A stretch of 64,000 nt of DNA from JBQSUQ01 sp052384575 (GTDB lineage Bacteria; Pseudomonadota; Gammaproteobacteria; Enterobacterales; Pasteurellaceae). The translations under genes and the position numbers were made by a program. Numbering within the stretch: the stretch's first letter is position 1; the number at the start of each line of letters is the position of its first letter. Under the pieces are notes generated by a model that was not told the DNA's origin, ran no database searches, and worked only from the letters and a program-made list of their open reading frames with translations. The stretch is taken from the NCBI GenBank assembly GCA_052384575.1, contig JBQSUQ010000001.1; one strand, written 5' to 3'. This document shows, piece by piece, positions 27,397 to 35,646 of the stretch.

Positions 27397-28112
27397 TTTT
27401 CCTCAGGCTGATTTAATAATGGCACCACAATGCTCGTTTCATAAGTGATCGTTTTATGTTGTTTTAATCGCCCTGCTAAATTGATTTCAATAGCCGGATA
27501 ACGGGCCTCAGGCAACCAAGAAAAAACTAAATCCGTTATGTCATAACTGTCTTCATCCAAAAATTTACTCCAACCTTTTTCTAAACAGGCATTTTGCTGT
27601 AAATAAGATTGGCATTCTGCTTTCTTGCACTTATTGTTCGCTTTGTTACCATAGGTTCGACTTTCCAAAATATTGTCACGTAGGCGATAACCAAATAATT
27701 CGCGTCCCACTTCAGAAGTCATATTCTGATTATTCTTGACGCAAGTACGATTGGTCGAACCCAAACACGCATTTGCATCTAAATCATAAAAAAATAAAAC
27801 ACAATTATTTTTAACCGCACTTTGCATTGAGTAAATGGCAAGGCTCGTTCCTTTATCATCCACTTCAAATAAGTGAAAATTATCCTGACTCACTTTCGGC
27901 GATAAAGCTCTAAAGCCGGCTCGACGTATATCTTTTGCCATTGTTTGAATTGCGCGTTGCAATTCAGTTTGTAGCTGCAATTTCAGTAGCAATGTGCGAT
28001 TTTGCTGCTGTGCTTGCGTATAGAACTGAATAATGGCAAATAATAGAAAAGAGGATAAAGTAATGCTCAGCATTAGACTTAGCAAAGTTTGTCCACGATA
28101 AAATCCGATCAT
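27393..28112 (-). CDS. comO: Competence minor pilin-like protein ComO (PilW-like)
   Basis: This is the second gene of comNOPQ. The 239-residue product has leader MIGFYRG^QTLL and a hydrophobic helix (to about residue 28), then a soluble domain with at least seven cysteines (NNCVLF, NACLGSTNRTC, NKCKKAEC, QNACLEKG), in the manner of the large minor pilin PilW. Its role in type IV pilus assembly or DNA uptake is inferred from this. The start overlaps the comN stop by ATGA. Confidence 0.85.
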   Translation of the reverse strand: MIGFYRGQTLLSLMLSITLSSFLLFAIIQFYTQAQQQNRTLLLKLQLQTELQRAIQTMAKDIRRAGFRALSPKVSQDNFHLFEVDDKGTSLAIYSMQSAVKNNCVLFFYDLDANACLGSTNRTCVKNNQNMTSEVGRELFGYRLRDNILESRTYGNKANNKCKKAECQSYLQQNACLEKGWSKFLDEDSYDITDLVFSWLPEARYPAIEINLAGRLKQHKTITYETSIVVPLLNQPEEK

Positions 28113-28636
28113 TCTTCATCTCCCGTATTACAGCTACTCAAGTTTTGCCCTTCTCTTAATCGTATGCGTCCTAAATTAGAAAAGGAAAATAGCGTCGCAT
28201 ATTGATCGATTTGTAATAACAAACAACCTGAATCAGCCGAATTTCTAGTGCTGTTAAAACTAATTAATTTATCGGGATAATAGGATTTAGTTGCGATCAT
28301 GGTTTTCTGTTGTTGTAACGGATAATAAAAAACCGGCTTTAGGGATGAACTGCAACTTTGAGGGTAAAAACAATTACAGGTTGTATCATCTTTTAATTGC
28401 ACCGTTGCGCACCAACGCTGTTGGTTGAGATCTCGGTTTAGTACCAGAAACCAAATGTCCGTCGAATTTTCAATTTTTGCTTGTATTTGGCGAAGAAAAA
28501 GATAAAAACGTTGTTGTTCCTTGGCCAAAATCATTTGATTATCAGATTTCGTTAAGATAGGAAGGCTTACAACTGACAATAAAGCAATGATAAAAAGCGT
28601 AATTAGGAGTTCAAATAAGGTAAAGCCTCTTTGCAT
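28109..28636 (-). CDS. comN: Competence minor pilin-like protein ComN
   Basis: This is the first gene of comNOPQ. The 175-residue product has the shortest and most classical prepilin leader here, MQRG^FTLFELLITL, with Glu5 present, and a GspH/FimT-like domain with cysteines (RWCATV, TTCNCFY, QSCSSS, SSCNTG). I chose ATG 28636 with AAGGAAA 6-7 bases upstream; an upstream TTG at 28687 would put 17 residues before the leader. A candidate CRP-S site lies about 78 bases upstream. In H. influenzae this operon is induced by CRP and Sxy at competence. Confidence 0.88.
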   Translation of the reverse strand: MQRGFTLFELLITLFIIALLSVVSLPILTKSDNQMILAKEQQRFYLFLRQIQAKIENSTDIWFLVLNRDLNQQRWCATVQLKDDTTCNCFYPQSCSSSLKPVFYYPLQQQKTMIATKSYYPDKLISFNSTRNSADSGCLLLQIDQYATLFSFSNLGRIRLREGQNLSSCNTGDEE

Positions 28637-28703
28637 AAATCTTTCCTTTTTTACACCGCACTTTAAAAGTGCAAGATGAAAATGCAAAAAGTCTTAATGC
28701 GAA

Positions 28704-28725
28704 GTTGGAACAAAGATCACAAAAA
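28704..28725 (-). promoter_or_regulatory. Candidate CRP-S (Sxy-dependent) site for comNOPQ
   Basis: On the minus strand it reads TTTTTGTGATCTTTGTTCCA, with a left half TGTGATC and a degraded right half TTCCA at the correct N6 spacing. The flanking T run is typical of CRP-S sites. The match is partial; the position about 78 bases before comN is suitable. Confidence 0.45.
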
Positions 28726-28747
28726 TAATCAAACTAAGGAGATTAAG

Positions 28748-28823
28748 TGGTGGGTCGTGAAGGATTCGAACCTTCGACCAACGGATTAAAAGTCCGCTGC
28801 TCTACCGACTGAGCTAACGACCC
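28748..28823 (-). tRNA. tRNA-Lys(TTT)
   Basis: A 76-nt cloverleaf with acceptor GGGTCGT/ACGACCC, anticodon TTT (CTTTTAA) and encoded CCA. Confidence 0.97.
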
Positions 28824-28864
28824 ACTGGTTACAAAAGACAATTTATCTTACGCAACGGGTGCAT

Positions 28865-28892
28865 ATAATACGGATTTAAATTTAATAATCAA
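28865..28892 (-). promoter_or_regulatory. tRNA-Lys promoter
   Basis: TTGATT and TATTAT are 16 bases apart on the minus strand, followed by a G+C-rich discriminator (GCACCCG). It lies about 42 bases before tRNA-Lys. Confidence 0.55.
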
Positions 28893-28956
28893 CAACTATT
28901 TTATATTTTTTTGTCATTTGCCTGAATAGTCATCAATTTCAATAAAAATCAATCAA

Positions 28957-28992
28957 CTGAAAAACAAAACAGGCTCTAAAAAGAGCCTGTTT
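28957..28992 (-). terminator. pal terminator
   Basis: A perfect 11-bp stem (AAACAGGCTCT/AGAGCCTGTTT) with an AAAA loop is followed on the minus strand by TGTTTTTC. It lies 17 bases after the pal stop. Confidence 0.85.
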
Positions 28993-29009
28993 CATAATAA
29001 AATTCTAAA

Positions 29010-29468
29010 TTAGTATGCTAACACTGCACGACGGTTTTTAGCATATGCTGCTTCAGTGTGACCTAATACAGCTGGTTTTTCTTCACCGTAAGATACAGTT
29101 GAAACATTGTTAGCACCTTTAGCTGCTAAGTATGATTTCACTGCGTCTGCACGACGTTGACCTAATGCGATGTTGTACTCTGGAGTACCACGTTCGTCAG
29201 CGTTACCTTCAACAACAACTTTAGCTGCTGGAGTAGCTGTTAAGTATGCTGCGTGAGCATCTAATAATTGTTTGTATTCACCTTCAACTGCATAGCTGTC
29301 AAATGAGAAATAAACAGTGTTGTAACGGCTTTGTAAATCTTGAACTGAATAGCCACCGAATTGACCATTTGCGTTCGCACCGTCCATACCGTTAGCATCA
29401 TTTTTTGATGAGCTACATGCAGCTAATGCTAATACTGGGGCAACTAATAATAATTTAGTTAATTTCAT
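29010..29468 (-). CDS. pal: Peptidoglycan-associated lipoprotein Pal (P6 homologue)
   Basis: Pal anchors the outer membrane to peptidoglycan with TolQRAB and is a major surface antigen (P6) in Haemophilus. The 152-residue protein has a signal peptide with lipobox LAAC (Cys18), a short linker rich in Asn/Gly and an OmpA-like domain with the TVYFSFDSYAVEGEY start and the peptidoglycan motif NADERGTPEYNIALGQRRADAV. It is the last gene of the tol-pal operon. The linker and several positions differ from H. influenzae P6 as I remember it, which argues against that species. Confidence 0.96.
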   Translation of the reverse strand: MKLTKLLLVAPVLALAACSSSKNDANGMDGANANGQFGGYSVQDLQSRYNTVYFSFDSYAVEGEYKQLLDAHAAYLTATPAAKVVVEGNADERGTPEYNIALGQRRADAVKSYLAAKGANNVSTVSYGEEKPAVLGHTEAAYAKNRRAVLAY

Positions 29469-29488
29469 TAATTTGTCTCCTTAGAGTT

Positions 29489-30778
29489 TTATTTAGTTAA
29501 ATATGGTGACCAAGCAGGGAATTTAACTTGTCCATCACTTCCTGGCAACCGCGCTTTAAAGCGTCCGTCTGCAGACACTAATTGTAGCACCTTTCCTAAG
29601 CCTTGGGTAGAGCTATAAATAATCATAATTCCGTTAGGTGAAATGCTTGGACTTTCATCTAAGAAAGTTGAGCTTAATACTTGGCTAGCCCCCGTTGCAA
29701 GATCTGTTTTAACAACGTTATCACCTGAAATCATCACCATAGTCTTTCCATCAGCACTAACCTGACCGCTATAACTACGACCAGAACCTACCAATGTTGC
29801 ACCACCACCTGATGCACTCATTGAGTAAACTTGTGGTGAACCTCCTCTATCAGAGGTAAACAAAATACGGCCATCTGGCGTCCAACTTGGTTCAGTATTA
29901 TTTCCTGCACCACTAGTTAATTTTGTTGGATTTCCACCATTTGAGCCCATCACATAAATATTTAATTGACCATCTTGGTTAGATGCAAATGCTAATCGCG
30001 AACCATCTGGTGAGAATGCTGGCGCACCATTATGACCTGGATAAGAAGCAACAACTTTACGTGCACCAGAACCTAAGTCTTGAACAACTAATTGAGATTT
30101 TTTATTTTCGAAAGATACATAAGCCAAGCGTTTACCATCAGGCGACCAAGCTGGTGACATAATAGGTTGTGAGCTACGATTTACAACAAATTGATTGTAA
30201 CCATCATAGTCTGCTACACGTACTTCATAAGGCTGAGAACCACCATTTTTTTGCACAACATAAGCAATACGAGTTCTAAATGCACCTTTAATCGCAGTGA
30301 TTTTCTCAAATACTTCATCACTTACAGTATGCGCACCAAAACGAATAAATTTAGGTGTTACTGTAAATGAATTTTGCGCCAATACTGCACCAGCCGCACC
30401 TGAAGCACCGATAGTGTCAACGAGCTGATAAGCAATATTATAACCACCGCCCGTTGCTGTAACTTGTCCAACCACAATCGCATCAACACCTAAAGATGAC
30501 CATGCATCAGGCGTTACTTCAGAAGCAGAACCTGGTTGTTGTGGCATTCTATCTACAGGGATTGGGTTAAATTTACCGCTATTGCGTAAGTCAGCAGAAA
30601 TAATTTCCGCAACATCAGCGGGAACTGAACCATTAGTTTTAAAAGGAACAACAGCGATAGGACGTGCCCCCTCAACCCCTTCATCAATCACGATACGAAC
30701 TTCATCGTCAGCTTGTGCTGTATTAATTGCAAAAAACAACACAGCGAAAACACTCAAAACACGAGCCAATAATTTCAT
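29489..30778 (-). CDS. tolB: Tol-Pal system periplasmic protein TolB
   Basis: This periplasmic protein links TolA and Pal during cell constriction. The 429 residues start with a Sec signal peptide (cleavage after NTAQA), then an N-terminal alpha/beta domain (about 25-165) and a six-bladed beta-propeller with repeated WSPDGKRLAYVS, FSPDGSRLAFAS and WTPDGRILFTS motifs. It lies between tolA and pal, 20 bases upstream of pal. The length matches the family. Confidence 0.96.
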   Translation of the reverse strand: MKLLARVLSVFAVLFFAINTAQADDEVRIVIDEGVEGARPIAVVPFKTNGSVPADVAEIISADLRNSGKFNPIPVDRMPQQPGSASEVTPDAWSSLGVDAIVVGQVTATGGGYNIAYQLVDTIGASGAAGAVLAQNSFTVTPKFIRFGAHTVSDEVFEKITAIKGAFRTRIAYVVQKNGGSQPYEVRVADYDGYNQFVVNRSSQPIMSPAWSPDGKRLAYVSFENKKSQLVVQDLGSGARKVVASYPGHNGAPAFSPDGSRLAFASNQDGQLNIYVMGSNGGNPTKLTSGAGNNTEPSWTPDGRILFTSDRGGSPQVYSMSASGGGATLVGSGRSYSGQVSADGKTMVMISGDNVVKTDLATGASQVLSSTFLDESPSISPNGIMIIYSSTQGLGKVLQLVSADGRFKARLPGSDGQVKFPAWSPYLTK

Positions 30779-30813
30779 TAAACCACCTATTAGTTTATGT
30801 TTACTTTAATCGA

Positions 30814-31962
30814 TTATTTTAAATCAAAATCAATAATCGGATTTTTATATTTACTATAAATAGCATCAGACGGTGCTGCTGGCACTTTCTTCGTTCTTGC
30901 AACCGCACTCAATGCTGCACTACAAATATCATCAGGTCCAGAAACACGTTGATAGCCAGCAATAGTTCCATCACGTTCTAGCTGAATTCGGATACTACAT
31001 ACTTTACCAGCAAAACTTGGATCTTTAATAAAGCGACGTTTTATTTCACGTTTAATAACTCCAGCGTATTGATCGCCCACTTTACCACCATCTCCAGTAC
31101 CTTGCCCTGCACCAGTTCCTTGAGCGCCACCTTTGTTGGCATTTCCGCCTTTAGCAGCACTACCGCCACCAACATCACCGCCATTTAAGAAATCATCTAA
31201 GGCGGCTTGCTCTGCTTTACGTTTTGCTTTAGCTTCTTTATCTGCCTTTTCTTTTGCAGCTTTTTCTGCTTTTGCTTTAGCCTCTTTCTCCGCTTTTTCT
31301 TTAGCTTCTTTTTCAGCCTTCGCTTTAGCCTCTTTTTCTGCTTTTTCTTTAGCCGATTTTTCCGCTTTCGCTTTAGCTTCTTTTTCTGCTTTTTCTTTGG
31401 CGTCTTTCTCAGCCTTTTCTTTGGCTTCTTGGACAGCTTTCGCTTTGGCTTCTTCTTCCGCTTGTTTTGCTGCCGCAGCTAAACGTTTTGCTTCAGCTTC
31501 TTTTTTCAATTTTGCTGCCTCCGCTTCTTTTTTCGCTTTGGCTTCTTCTGCTTGTTTAGCTCGCTCTAAGGCTTCTTGCTGCGCTTTTTGTTTTTCTAAT
31601 TGTTTTTGACGTTCTTGCTCACGTTGTTGTTCTAAACGTTGTTGCTCAAGCTTTTTTAATTCTTCTAAATTATCTTCCTGTTTCTTCACTTCTGGTTCAG
31701 GCTTAATCTCAGGTTCAGGCTCTTTTTTCGCTTTGTCAGTTTGCCCTTTTTTCTGCTGCTGAAGACGTCCCCATTCTTGAGCCGCTGCACCTGTATCGAC
31801 CATCACAGCACCAATCATATCGCCTTCACCTTCGCCACCACCCATTGCTTGAATTGGCTCGTGAAAGAATGAACTTAGAATTAATAAACCGAACAAAATC
31901 GCATGCAAAACAACGGAAATTAGCACCGCACTTGTTTCTTTGTTTTGTCGATTATTTTTCAC
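30814..31962 (-). CDS. tolA: Tol-Pal system inner-membrane protein TolA
   Basis: TolA spans the periplasm from its inner-membrane anchor (about residues 12-33) through a long helical stalk to a C-terminal globular domain that meets TolB and Pal. In this 382-residue protein the stalk (about 65-250) is Lys/Ala/Glu-rich with many AEKEAKAK-type units, the Gly-rich linker follows (NGGDVGGGSAAKGG), and the last 100 residues contain two cysteines (KVCSIRI, DDICSA) as in TolA domain III. The start codon is GTG at 31962 with AGGG 6 bases upstream. It follows tolR by 15 bases. Confidence 0.94.
   Translation of the reverse strand: MKNNRQNKETSAVLISVVLHAILFGLLILSSFFHEPIQAMGGGEGEGDMIGAVMVDTGAAAQEWGRLQQQKKGQTDKAKKEPEPEIKPEPEVKKQEDNLEELKKLEQQRLEQQREQERQKQLEKQKAQQEALERAKQAEEAKAKKEAEAAKLKKEAEAKRLAAAAKQAEEEAKAKAVQEAKEKAEKDAKEKAEKEAKAKAEKSAKEKAEKEAKAKAEKEAKEKAEKEAKAKAEKAAKEKADKEAKAKRKAEQAALDDFLNGGDVGGGSAAKGGNANKGGAQGTGAGQGTGDGGKVGDQYAGVIKREIKRRFIKDPSFAGKVCSIRIQLERDGTIAGYQRVSGPDDICSAALSAVARTKKVPAAPSDAIYSKYKNPIIDFDLK
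31200..31620. repeat. Degenerate tandem repeats encoding the TolA stalk
   Basis: About 420 bases within tolA are built from degenerate short units coding (on the minus strand) for alternating Lys/Ala/Glu helical turns. They also open long but spurious frames on the + strand. Length variation between strains is likely here. Confidence 0.7.
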
Positions 31963-31977
31963 AATTTACCCTACTAC

Positions 31978-32403
31978 TTAAATTGGATCTGTCATCAAAC
32001 CAACAGATTTTATGCCGGCTAAATGAAGTAAATTTAATGCCTTGATCACTTCTTCATAAGGCACATCATTGGCTCCACCCACTAAAAACATAGTGTTAGG
32101 ATCTTTCTCAAACTCTTCTTTCATCATCTGAGTAACCATTTCTTCTGTTAAACCTTCTGAACGTTCTCCAGCAATAGAAACGGCATATTGACCGACACCC
32201 GCCACTTCCAAAATCACAGGCACTTTATCTTCATTAGACACACTTTGGCTTTCAACAGCATCAGGTAAATCCACTTGCACACTTTGACTGATAATAGGTG
32301 CTGTTGCCATAAAAATTAAGACTAAAACTAATAATACGTCCAAAAATGGAACGATATTAATTTCAGATTTAATACTTTTTTCTCTACTACGGCGGTAAGC
32401 CAT
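31978..32403 (-). CDS. tolR: Tol-Pal system proton-channel subunit TolR
   Basis: TolR forms the proton-driven motor with TolQ. The 141-residue protein is of the ExbD/TolR family, with one membrane helix near residues 17-37 (INIVPFLDVLLVLVLIFMAT) that carries the conserved Asp of PFLDVLLVLL, and a small periplasmic domain. It lies 70 bases after tolQ and 15 before tolA. Confidence 0.96.
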   Translation of the reverse strand: MAYRRSREKSIKSEINIVPFLDVLLVLVLIFMATAPIISQSVQVDLPDAVESQSVSNEDKVPVILEVAGVGQYAVSIAGERSEGLTEEMVTQMMKEEFEKDPNTMFLVGGANDVPYEEVIKALNLLHLAGIKSVGLMTDPI

Positions 32404-32431
32404 ATAAACCTCTAAAACTTAGCGAAAATCA

Positions 32432-32455
32432 ACCGCACTTTGCACAAAGTGCGGT
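32432..32455. repeat. Head-to-head uptake-signal pair between tolQ and tolR
   Basis: ACCGCACTTTG and CAAAGTGCGGT form an 11-bp stem with a 2-nt loop. On the minus strand the following TTGATTTTCG is a poor U tract, so it is unlikely to stop transcription fully. It may reduce tolR expression relative to tolQ or protect the transcript. Confidence 0.7.
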
Positions 32456-32473
32456 CAAAAATATCAACATTTG

Positions 32474-33157
32474 TTAGTTCTTAGCGAAAACTTGACGCTG
32501 TAAAATGGTGGTAAATTCATCAATAAAGTTACCATAATTTTGTTCTAATTTATTCACGCGTAAACTTAAACGGTTATACGCCATTACAGCAGGAATCGCC
32601 GCAAATAGACCAATAGCTGTTGCAATCAAGGCTTCTGCAATCCCCGGAGCCACCATTTGTAACGTAGCTTGTTTAGCACCACTTAATGCCATAAATGCAT
32701 GCATAATCCCCCAAACCGTACCAAACAAACCAATGTAAGGACTTACAGAAGCCACTGTTGCTAAGAAAGGTACACGGGTTTCTAAATCTTCTACTTCACG
32801 ATTCATCGCTAAATTCATCGCTCTTGTACTTCCCATGATAATTGCTTCTGGTGCATCTGGGTTAACCTGTTTCAAACGGCTAAATTCTTTGAAACCAACA
32901 TAGAAAATTTGTTCACTACCCGTCATATTGGAATCACGACGATTTTCTAAACCTTCATATAATTTATTCAAATCTTCGCCAGACCAGAAACGATCTTCAA
33001 ATGCCATTGATTCTTTTAAGGCTTTTGTTAATACGCGACTGCGCTGGATAATAATTGCCCATGAAATAATAGAAAATAAAATTAAAATTAAAATTACAAG
33101 TTGAACGACGATACTCGCCTTTAGAAATAAATCTAAAAAGTTCAATTCTGCGGTCAT
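32474..33157 (-). CDS. tolQ: Tol-Pal system proton-channel subunit TolQ
   Basis: TolQ is the ExbB/MotA-like stator subunit. The 227-residue protein has three membrane helices (about 14-36, 135-158 and 168-190), with the conserved TVASVSPYIGLFGTVWGIMHAF stretch around 131-152 and TAIGLFAAIPAVMAYN in the last helix. It lies 16 bases after ybgC, in the usual ybgC-tolQ-tolR-tolA-tolB-pal order. Confidence 0.96.
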   Translation of the reverse strand: MTAELNFLDLFLKASIVVQLVILILILFSIISWAIIIQRSRVLTKALKESMAFEDRFWSGEDLNKLYEGLENRRDSNMTGSEQIFYVGFKEFSRLKQVNPDAPEAIIMGSTRAMNLAMNREVEDLETRVPFLATVASVSPYIGLFGTVWGIMHAFMALSGAKQATLQMVAPGIAEALIATAIGLFAAIPAVMAYNRLSLRVNKLEQNYGNFIDEFTTILQRQVFAKN

Positions 33158-33173
33158 TGCAAAGCTCCGAAAA

Positions 33174-33575
33174 TTATGAATTAAATGCAGCCTTTAATTC
33201 CATAGGAATGGCTACAGGTTTCATTTTGCCAAGATCAACACAGGCTACCTTAACAGTAGCCATACTTAAAGTCTTATCTTCTCTTTTTATACATTGAGAA
33301 AACAGGATTGTCGCCCCTTTTACTTGCTCAACATAGGTCTCAACTGTCAAAAAATCATCTAATTTAGCTGGAAAACAATAATCAATATTCATTGATTTCA
33401 CAACAAAGGCTATCTGATTTTGTTGCAACAACGTTTGTTGAGAAAAATCAAGGGAACGTAAATATTCTGTTCTTGCTCGTTCATAAAAATGTAAATAACG
33501 AGCGTGATAAACAACACCACCAGCATCTGTGTCTTCATAATAGACACGAACAGGCAATTTAAACATCTTTGTCAT
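33174..33575 (-). CDS. ybgC: Acyl-CoA thioesterase YbgC
   Basis: This small hotdog-fold thioesterase acts on short or phospholipid-linked acyl-CoA and heads the tol-pal operon. The 133-residue protein has the YbgC/4HBT signature YYEDTDAGGVVYHARYLHF with the catalytic Asp near residue 18. A weak ribosome site (AAGGATAGG) precedes ATG. The terminator of murA lies just upstream, so this gene is probably the first of its transcript. Confidence 0.93.
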   Translation of the reverse strand: MTKMFKLPVRVYYEDTDAGGVVYHARYLHFYERARTEYLRSLDFSQQTLLQQNQIAFVVKSMNIDYCFPAKLDDFLTVETYVEQVKGATILFSQCIKREDKTLSMATVKVACVDLGKMKPVAIPMELKAAFNS

Positions 33576-33670
33576 AAACCTATCCTTAACTGGTTAAAAT
33601 CTATATAAAAACTGGCGTATTCTAAAGCGACTTATAGGAATAAGCAAGTACAAAATAGGGAATTTATTTC

Positions 33671-33710
33671 AAAGTGCGGTCAAAATTTATCTTATTTTTG
33701 ACCGCACTTT
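33671..33710. terminator. murA terminator formed by paired uptake signals
   Basis: AAAGTGCGGTCAAAA and TTTTGACCGCACTTT form a perfect 15-bp stem with a 10-nt loop. It lies 18 bases after the murA stop. Paired uptake signals are known to act as terminators in Haemophilus. The minus-strand T tract is modest (AAATAAATT). Confidence 0.7.
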
Positions 33711-33728
33711 TATATAGATAAAATGAGG

Positions 33729-35006
33729 TTATTCTTCTGAATGACTTTCAGAAAAACGCTCAATCTTCGCCCCTAGTAAGCGTAATTTTTGTTCAATATG
33801 TTCGTAACCACGATCAATATGATAAATACGATCCACAATGGTCTCGCCACTAGCAATACAACCTGCTAGCACCAAACTAATAGAAGCGCGTAAATCCGTC
33901 GCCATTACTTGCGCACCAGACAAGCGTTCAACACCTTGAATCAATGCTGTATTGCCTTCAATTTCCCCTTTTGCCCCCATACGATTGAGTTCAGGAATAT
34001 GCATAAAGCGATTTTCAAAGATAGTTTCTGTAATTTTACTCGTGCCTTCAGCTACTGCATTTAGTAAGGTGAATTGCGCTTGCATATCCGTTGGAAATCC
34101 AGGGTGTGGCATGGTGCGGATATTCACTGCTTTTGGACGTTTTCCTAAGCTATCTAGTGTAATCGTATTTTCAGTGACATCAACTTGCATGCCTGCTTCA
34201 CGTAATTTCTCAATCACAGCATCCAACGTGTCTGCTTTTGTCCCTTTACAAGTGATTTTTCCGCCAGAAATGGCTGCCGCAACTAAAAATGTGCCAGTTT
34301 CGATACGGTCTGCAACAACCGCATGTTCACAACCAGTTAAACGTTCAACACCTTCAATGCTAATTGTATCTGTTCCAGCTCCTGAGATTTTCGCACCCAT
34401 TTTATTTAAAAATTCAGCGGTATCTACTATTTCAGGTTCACGCGCGGCATTTTCAATAATGGTTTGACCTTGTGCCAACGTTGCCGCCATCATGACGGAT
34501 AAAGTCGCACCAACACTCACTTTATCCATATAAACACGTGCACCAGTCAAACGTCCATTTACGGTTGCTTTCACATAGCCTTCAGCCAATTCAATATGTG
34601 CACCCATTTTTTCTAAGCCAGAAATATGCATATCTACTGGACGAGCGCCAATAGTGCAACCGCCAGGTAAAGATACTTGACCTTCATGGAAACGAGCCAA
34701 TAAAGGTGCTAATGCCCAAATAGAAGCACGCATGGTTTTAACTAATTCATAAGGCGCTACATAATGGTCGATTTTACTTGCGTCAATTAGTACTGATTTA
34801 TCCGCATCACGTTCAACACTTACACCCAATTTGCGTAAAATTTTAAATGTGGTATCCACATCTTTTAATTCTGGCACATTGGTTAATTTAACAGGCTCTT
34901 CCGCCAAGATCGCTGCAAATAAAATAGGAAGCGCGGCATTTTTCGCACCGGAAATTTGAACTTCACCATTTAAACTGGATTGACCATAAACACGAAATTT
35001 TTCCAT
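33729..35006 (-). CDS. murA: UDP-N-acetylglucosamine 1-carboxyvinyltransferase MurA
   Basis: MurA catalyses the first committed step of peptidoglycan synthesis, adding enolpyruvate from PEP to UDP-GlcNAc. The 425-residue two-domain protein has catalytic Cys117 (LPGGCTIGARPVD), which is the residue attacked by fosfomycin, and the conserved Lys-Asn pair near 22-23 (GAKNAALP). It ends a cluster with ibaG and mlaBCDEF, 12 bases after ibaG. Length and motif spacing match the E. coli enzyme closely. Confidence 0.97.
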   Translation of the reverse strand: MEKFRVYGQSSLNGEVQISGAKNAALPILFAAILAEEPVKLTNVPELKDVDTTFKILRKLGVSVERDADKSVLIDASKIDHYVAPYELVKTMRASIWALAPLLARFHEGQVSLPGGCTIGARPVDMHISGLEKMGAHIELAEGYVKATVNGRLTGARVYMDKVSVGATLSVMMAATLAQGQTIIENAAREPEIVDTAEFLNKMGAKISGAGTDTISIEGVERLTGCEHAVVADRIETGTFLVAAAISGGKITCKGTKADTLDAVIEKLREAGMQVDVTENTITLDSLGKRPKAVNIRTMPHPGFPTDMQAQFTLLNAVAEGTSKITETIFENRFMHIPELNRMGAKGEIEGNTALIQGVERLSGAQVMATDLRASISLVLAGCIASGETIVDRIYHIDRGYEHIEQKLRLLGAKIERFSESHSEE

Positions 35007-35018
35007 TGTTATTCCTCT

Positions 35019-35276
35019 CTAGCCTAAACCGTTTAACAAACGATCTCTTTTCCATTTTTCCTTATCATAGGTTTTAATGGTCAGAGCATGAATTTCACCT
35101 GTTTGGAAATATTGCATTAACGGTGCATAAACGGTTTGTTGTTGCTTAATGCGTGATAACTTTGCTAACTCATCATCCACAACTATGACACCAAAATGCG
35201 AATTCTCGCCTTGTGCATAAATTTCTTCAATATTCAGCGCTTGCTTTAAGATTCGTTCGATTTCTTGCGGTTCCAT
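35019..35276 (-). CDS. ibaG: BolA-family protein IbaG
   Basis: This 85-residue BolA-like protein is probably a partner of monothiol glutaredoxin in iron-sulphur transfer and acid stress, by analogy with IbaG. The BolA core shows HFGVIVVDDELAKLSRIKQQQ and HALTIKTYDKEKW. I chose ATG 35276 with a GGA ribosome site 7 bases upstream rather than TTG 35312, which overlaps mlaB. It lies between mlaB and murA, a conserved order. Confidence 0.9.
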   Translation of the reverse strand: MEPQEIERILKQALNIEEIYAQGENSHFGVIVVDDELAKLSRIKQQQTVYAPLMQYFQTGEIHALTIKTYDKEKWKRDRLLNGLG

Positions 35277-35290
35277 TCTATTTTCCGTAG

Positions 35291-35644
35291 TTATAAAAAA
35301 GCCTTGATCCAATTATCTAAACCAAATAGATCAGCTAAAGTGAGTAATTCGCGGGGACCATTTTCCAATTTTACCTGATAAGGCATATCCATCTCTTTTT
35401 GATAGTGATGAATAAGATCGCATAACAATGCAAAACCTGCACTATCCATTCTAGTAATATTTGAGAGATCAATAATCAGGTGCTGATTTTTGATTTTTTG
35501 TTTATCTAAAACAGCAATACGTTGCTCCCTTTGATAATAATTCCATAAGGGTAACAACGTATCACGAACAAGCTCTCCGCTTAATTGGAGAGCTATTCTA
35601 TCATCATTTACAACTGTCGACCATGTAAGTTTTTCAGTCTGCAT
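35291..35644 (-). CDS. mlaB: Phospholipid transport STAS protein MlaB
   Basis: MlaB is the cytoplasmic STAS subunit that stabilises the MlaFE transporter. The 117-residue protein has the anti-sigma-factor-antagonist-like core with NITRMDSAGFALLCDL (about residues 60-75). It starts 2 bases after the mlaC stop and ends 14 bases before the ibaG start. The sequence is less conserved than its neighbours, and the assignment leans on the domain and the gene order mlaF-E-D-C-B. Confidence 0.85.
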   Translation of the reverse strand: MQTEKLTWSTVVNDDRIALQLSGELVRDTLLPLWNYYQREQRIAVLDKQKIKNQHLIIDLSNITRMDSAGFALLCDLIHHYQKEMDMPYQVKLENGPRELLTLADLFGLDNWIKAFL

Positions 35645-35646
35645 AA

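Noticed and set aside
31133..31609. Long + strand frames inside tolA (Ala/Ser/Phe-rich translations)
   Set aside because: They arise from the repetitive Lys/Ala/Glu codons of tolA on the opposite strand and have no ribosome site or family pattern.
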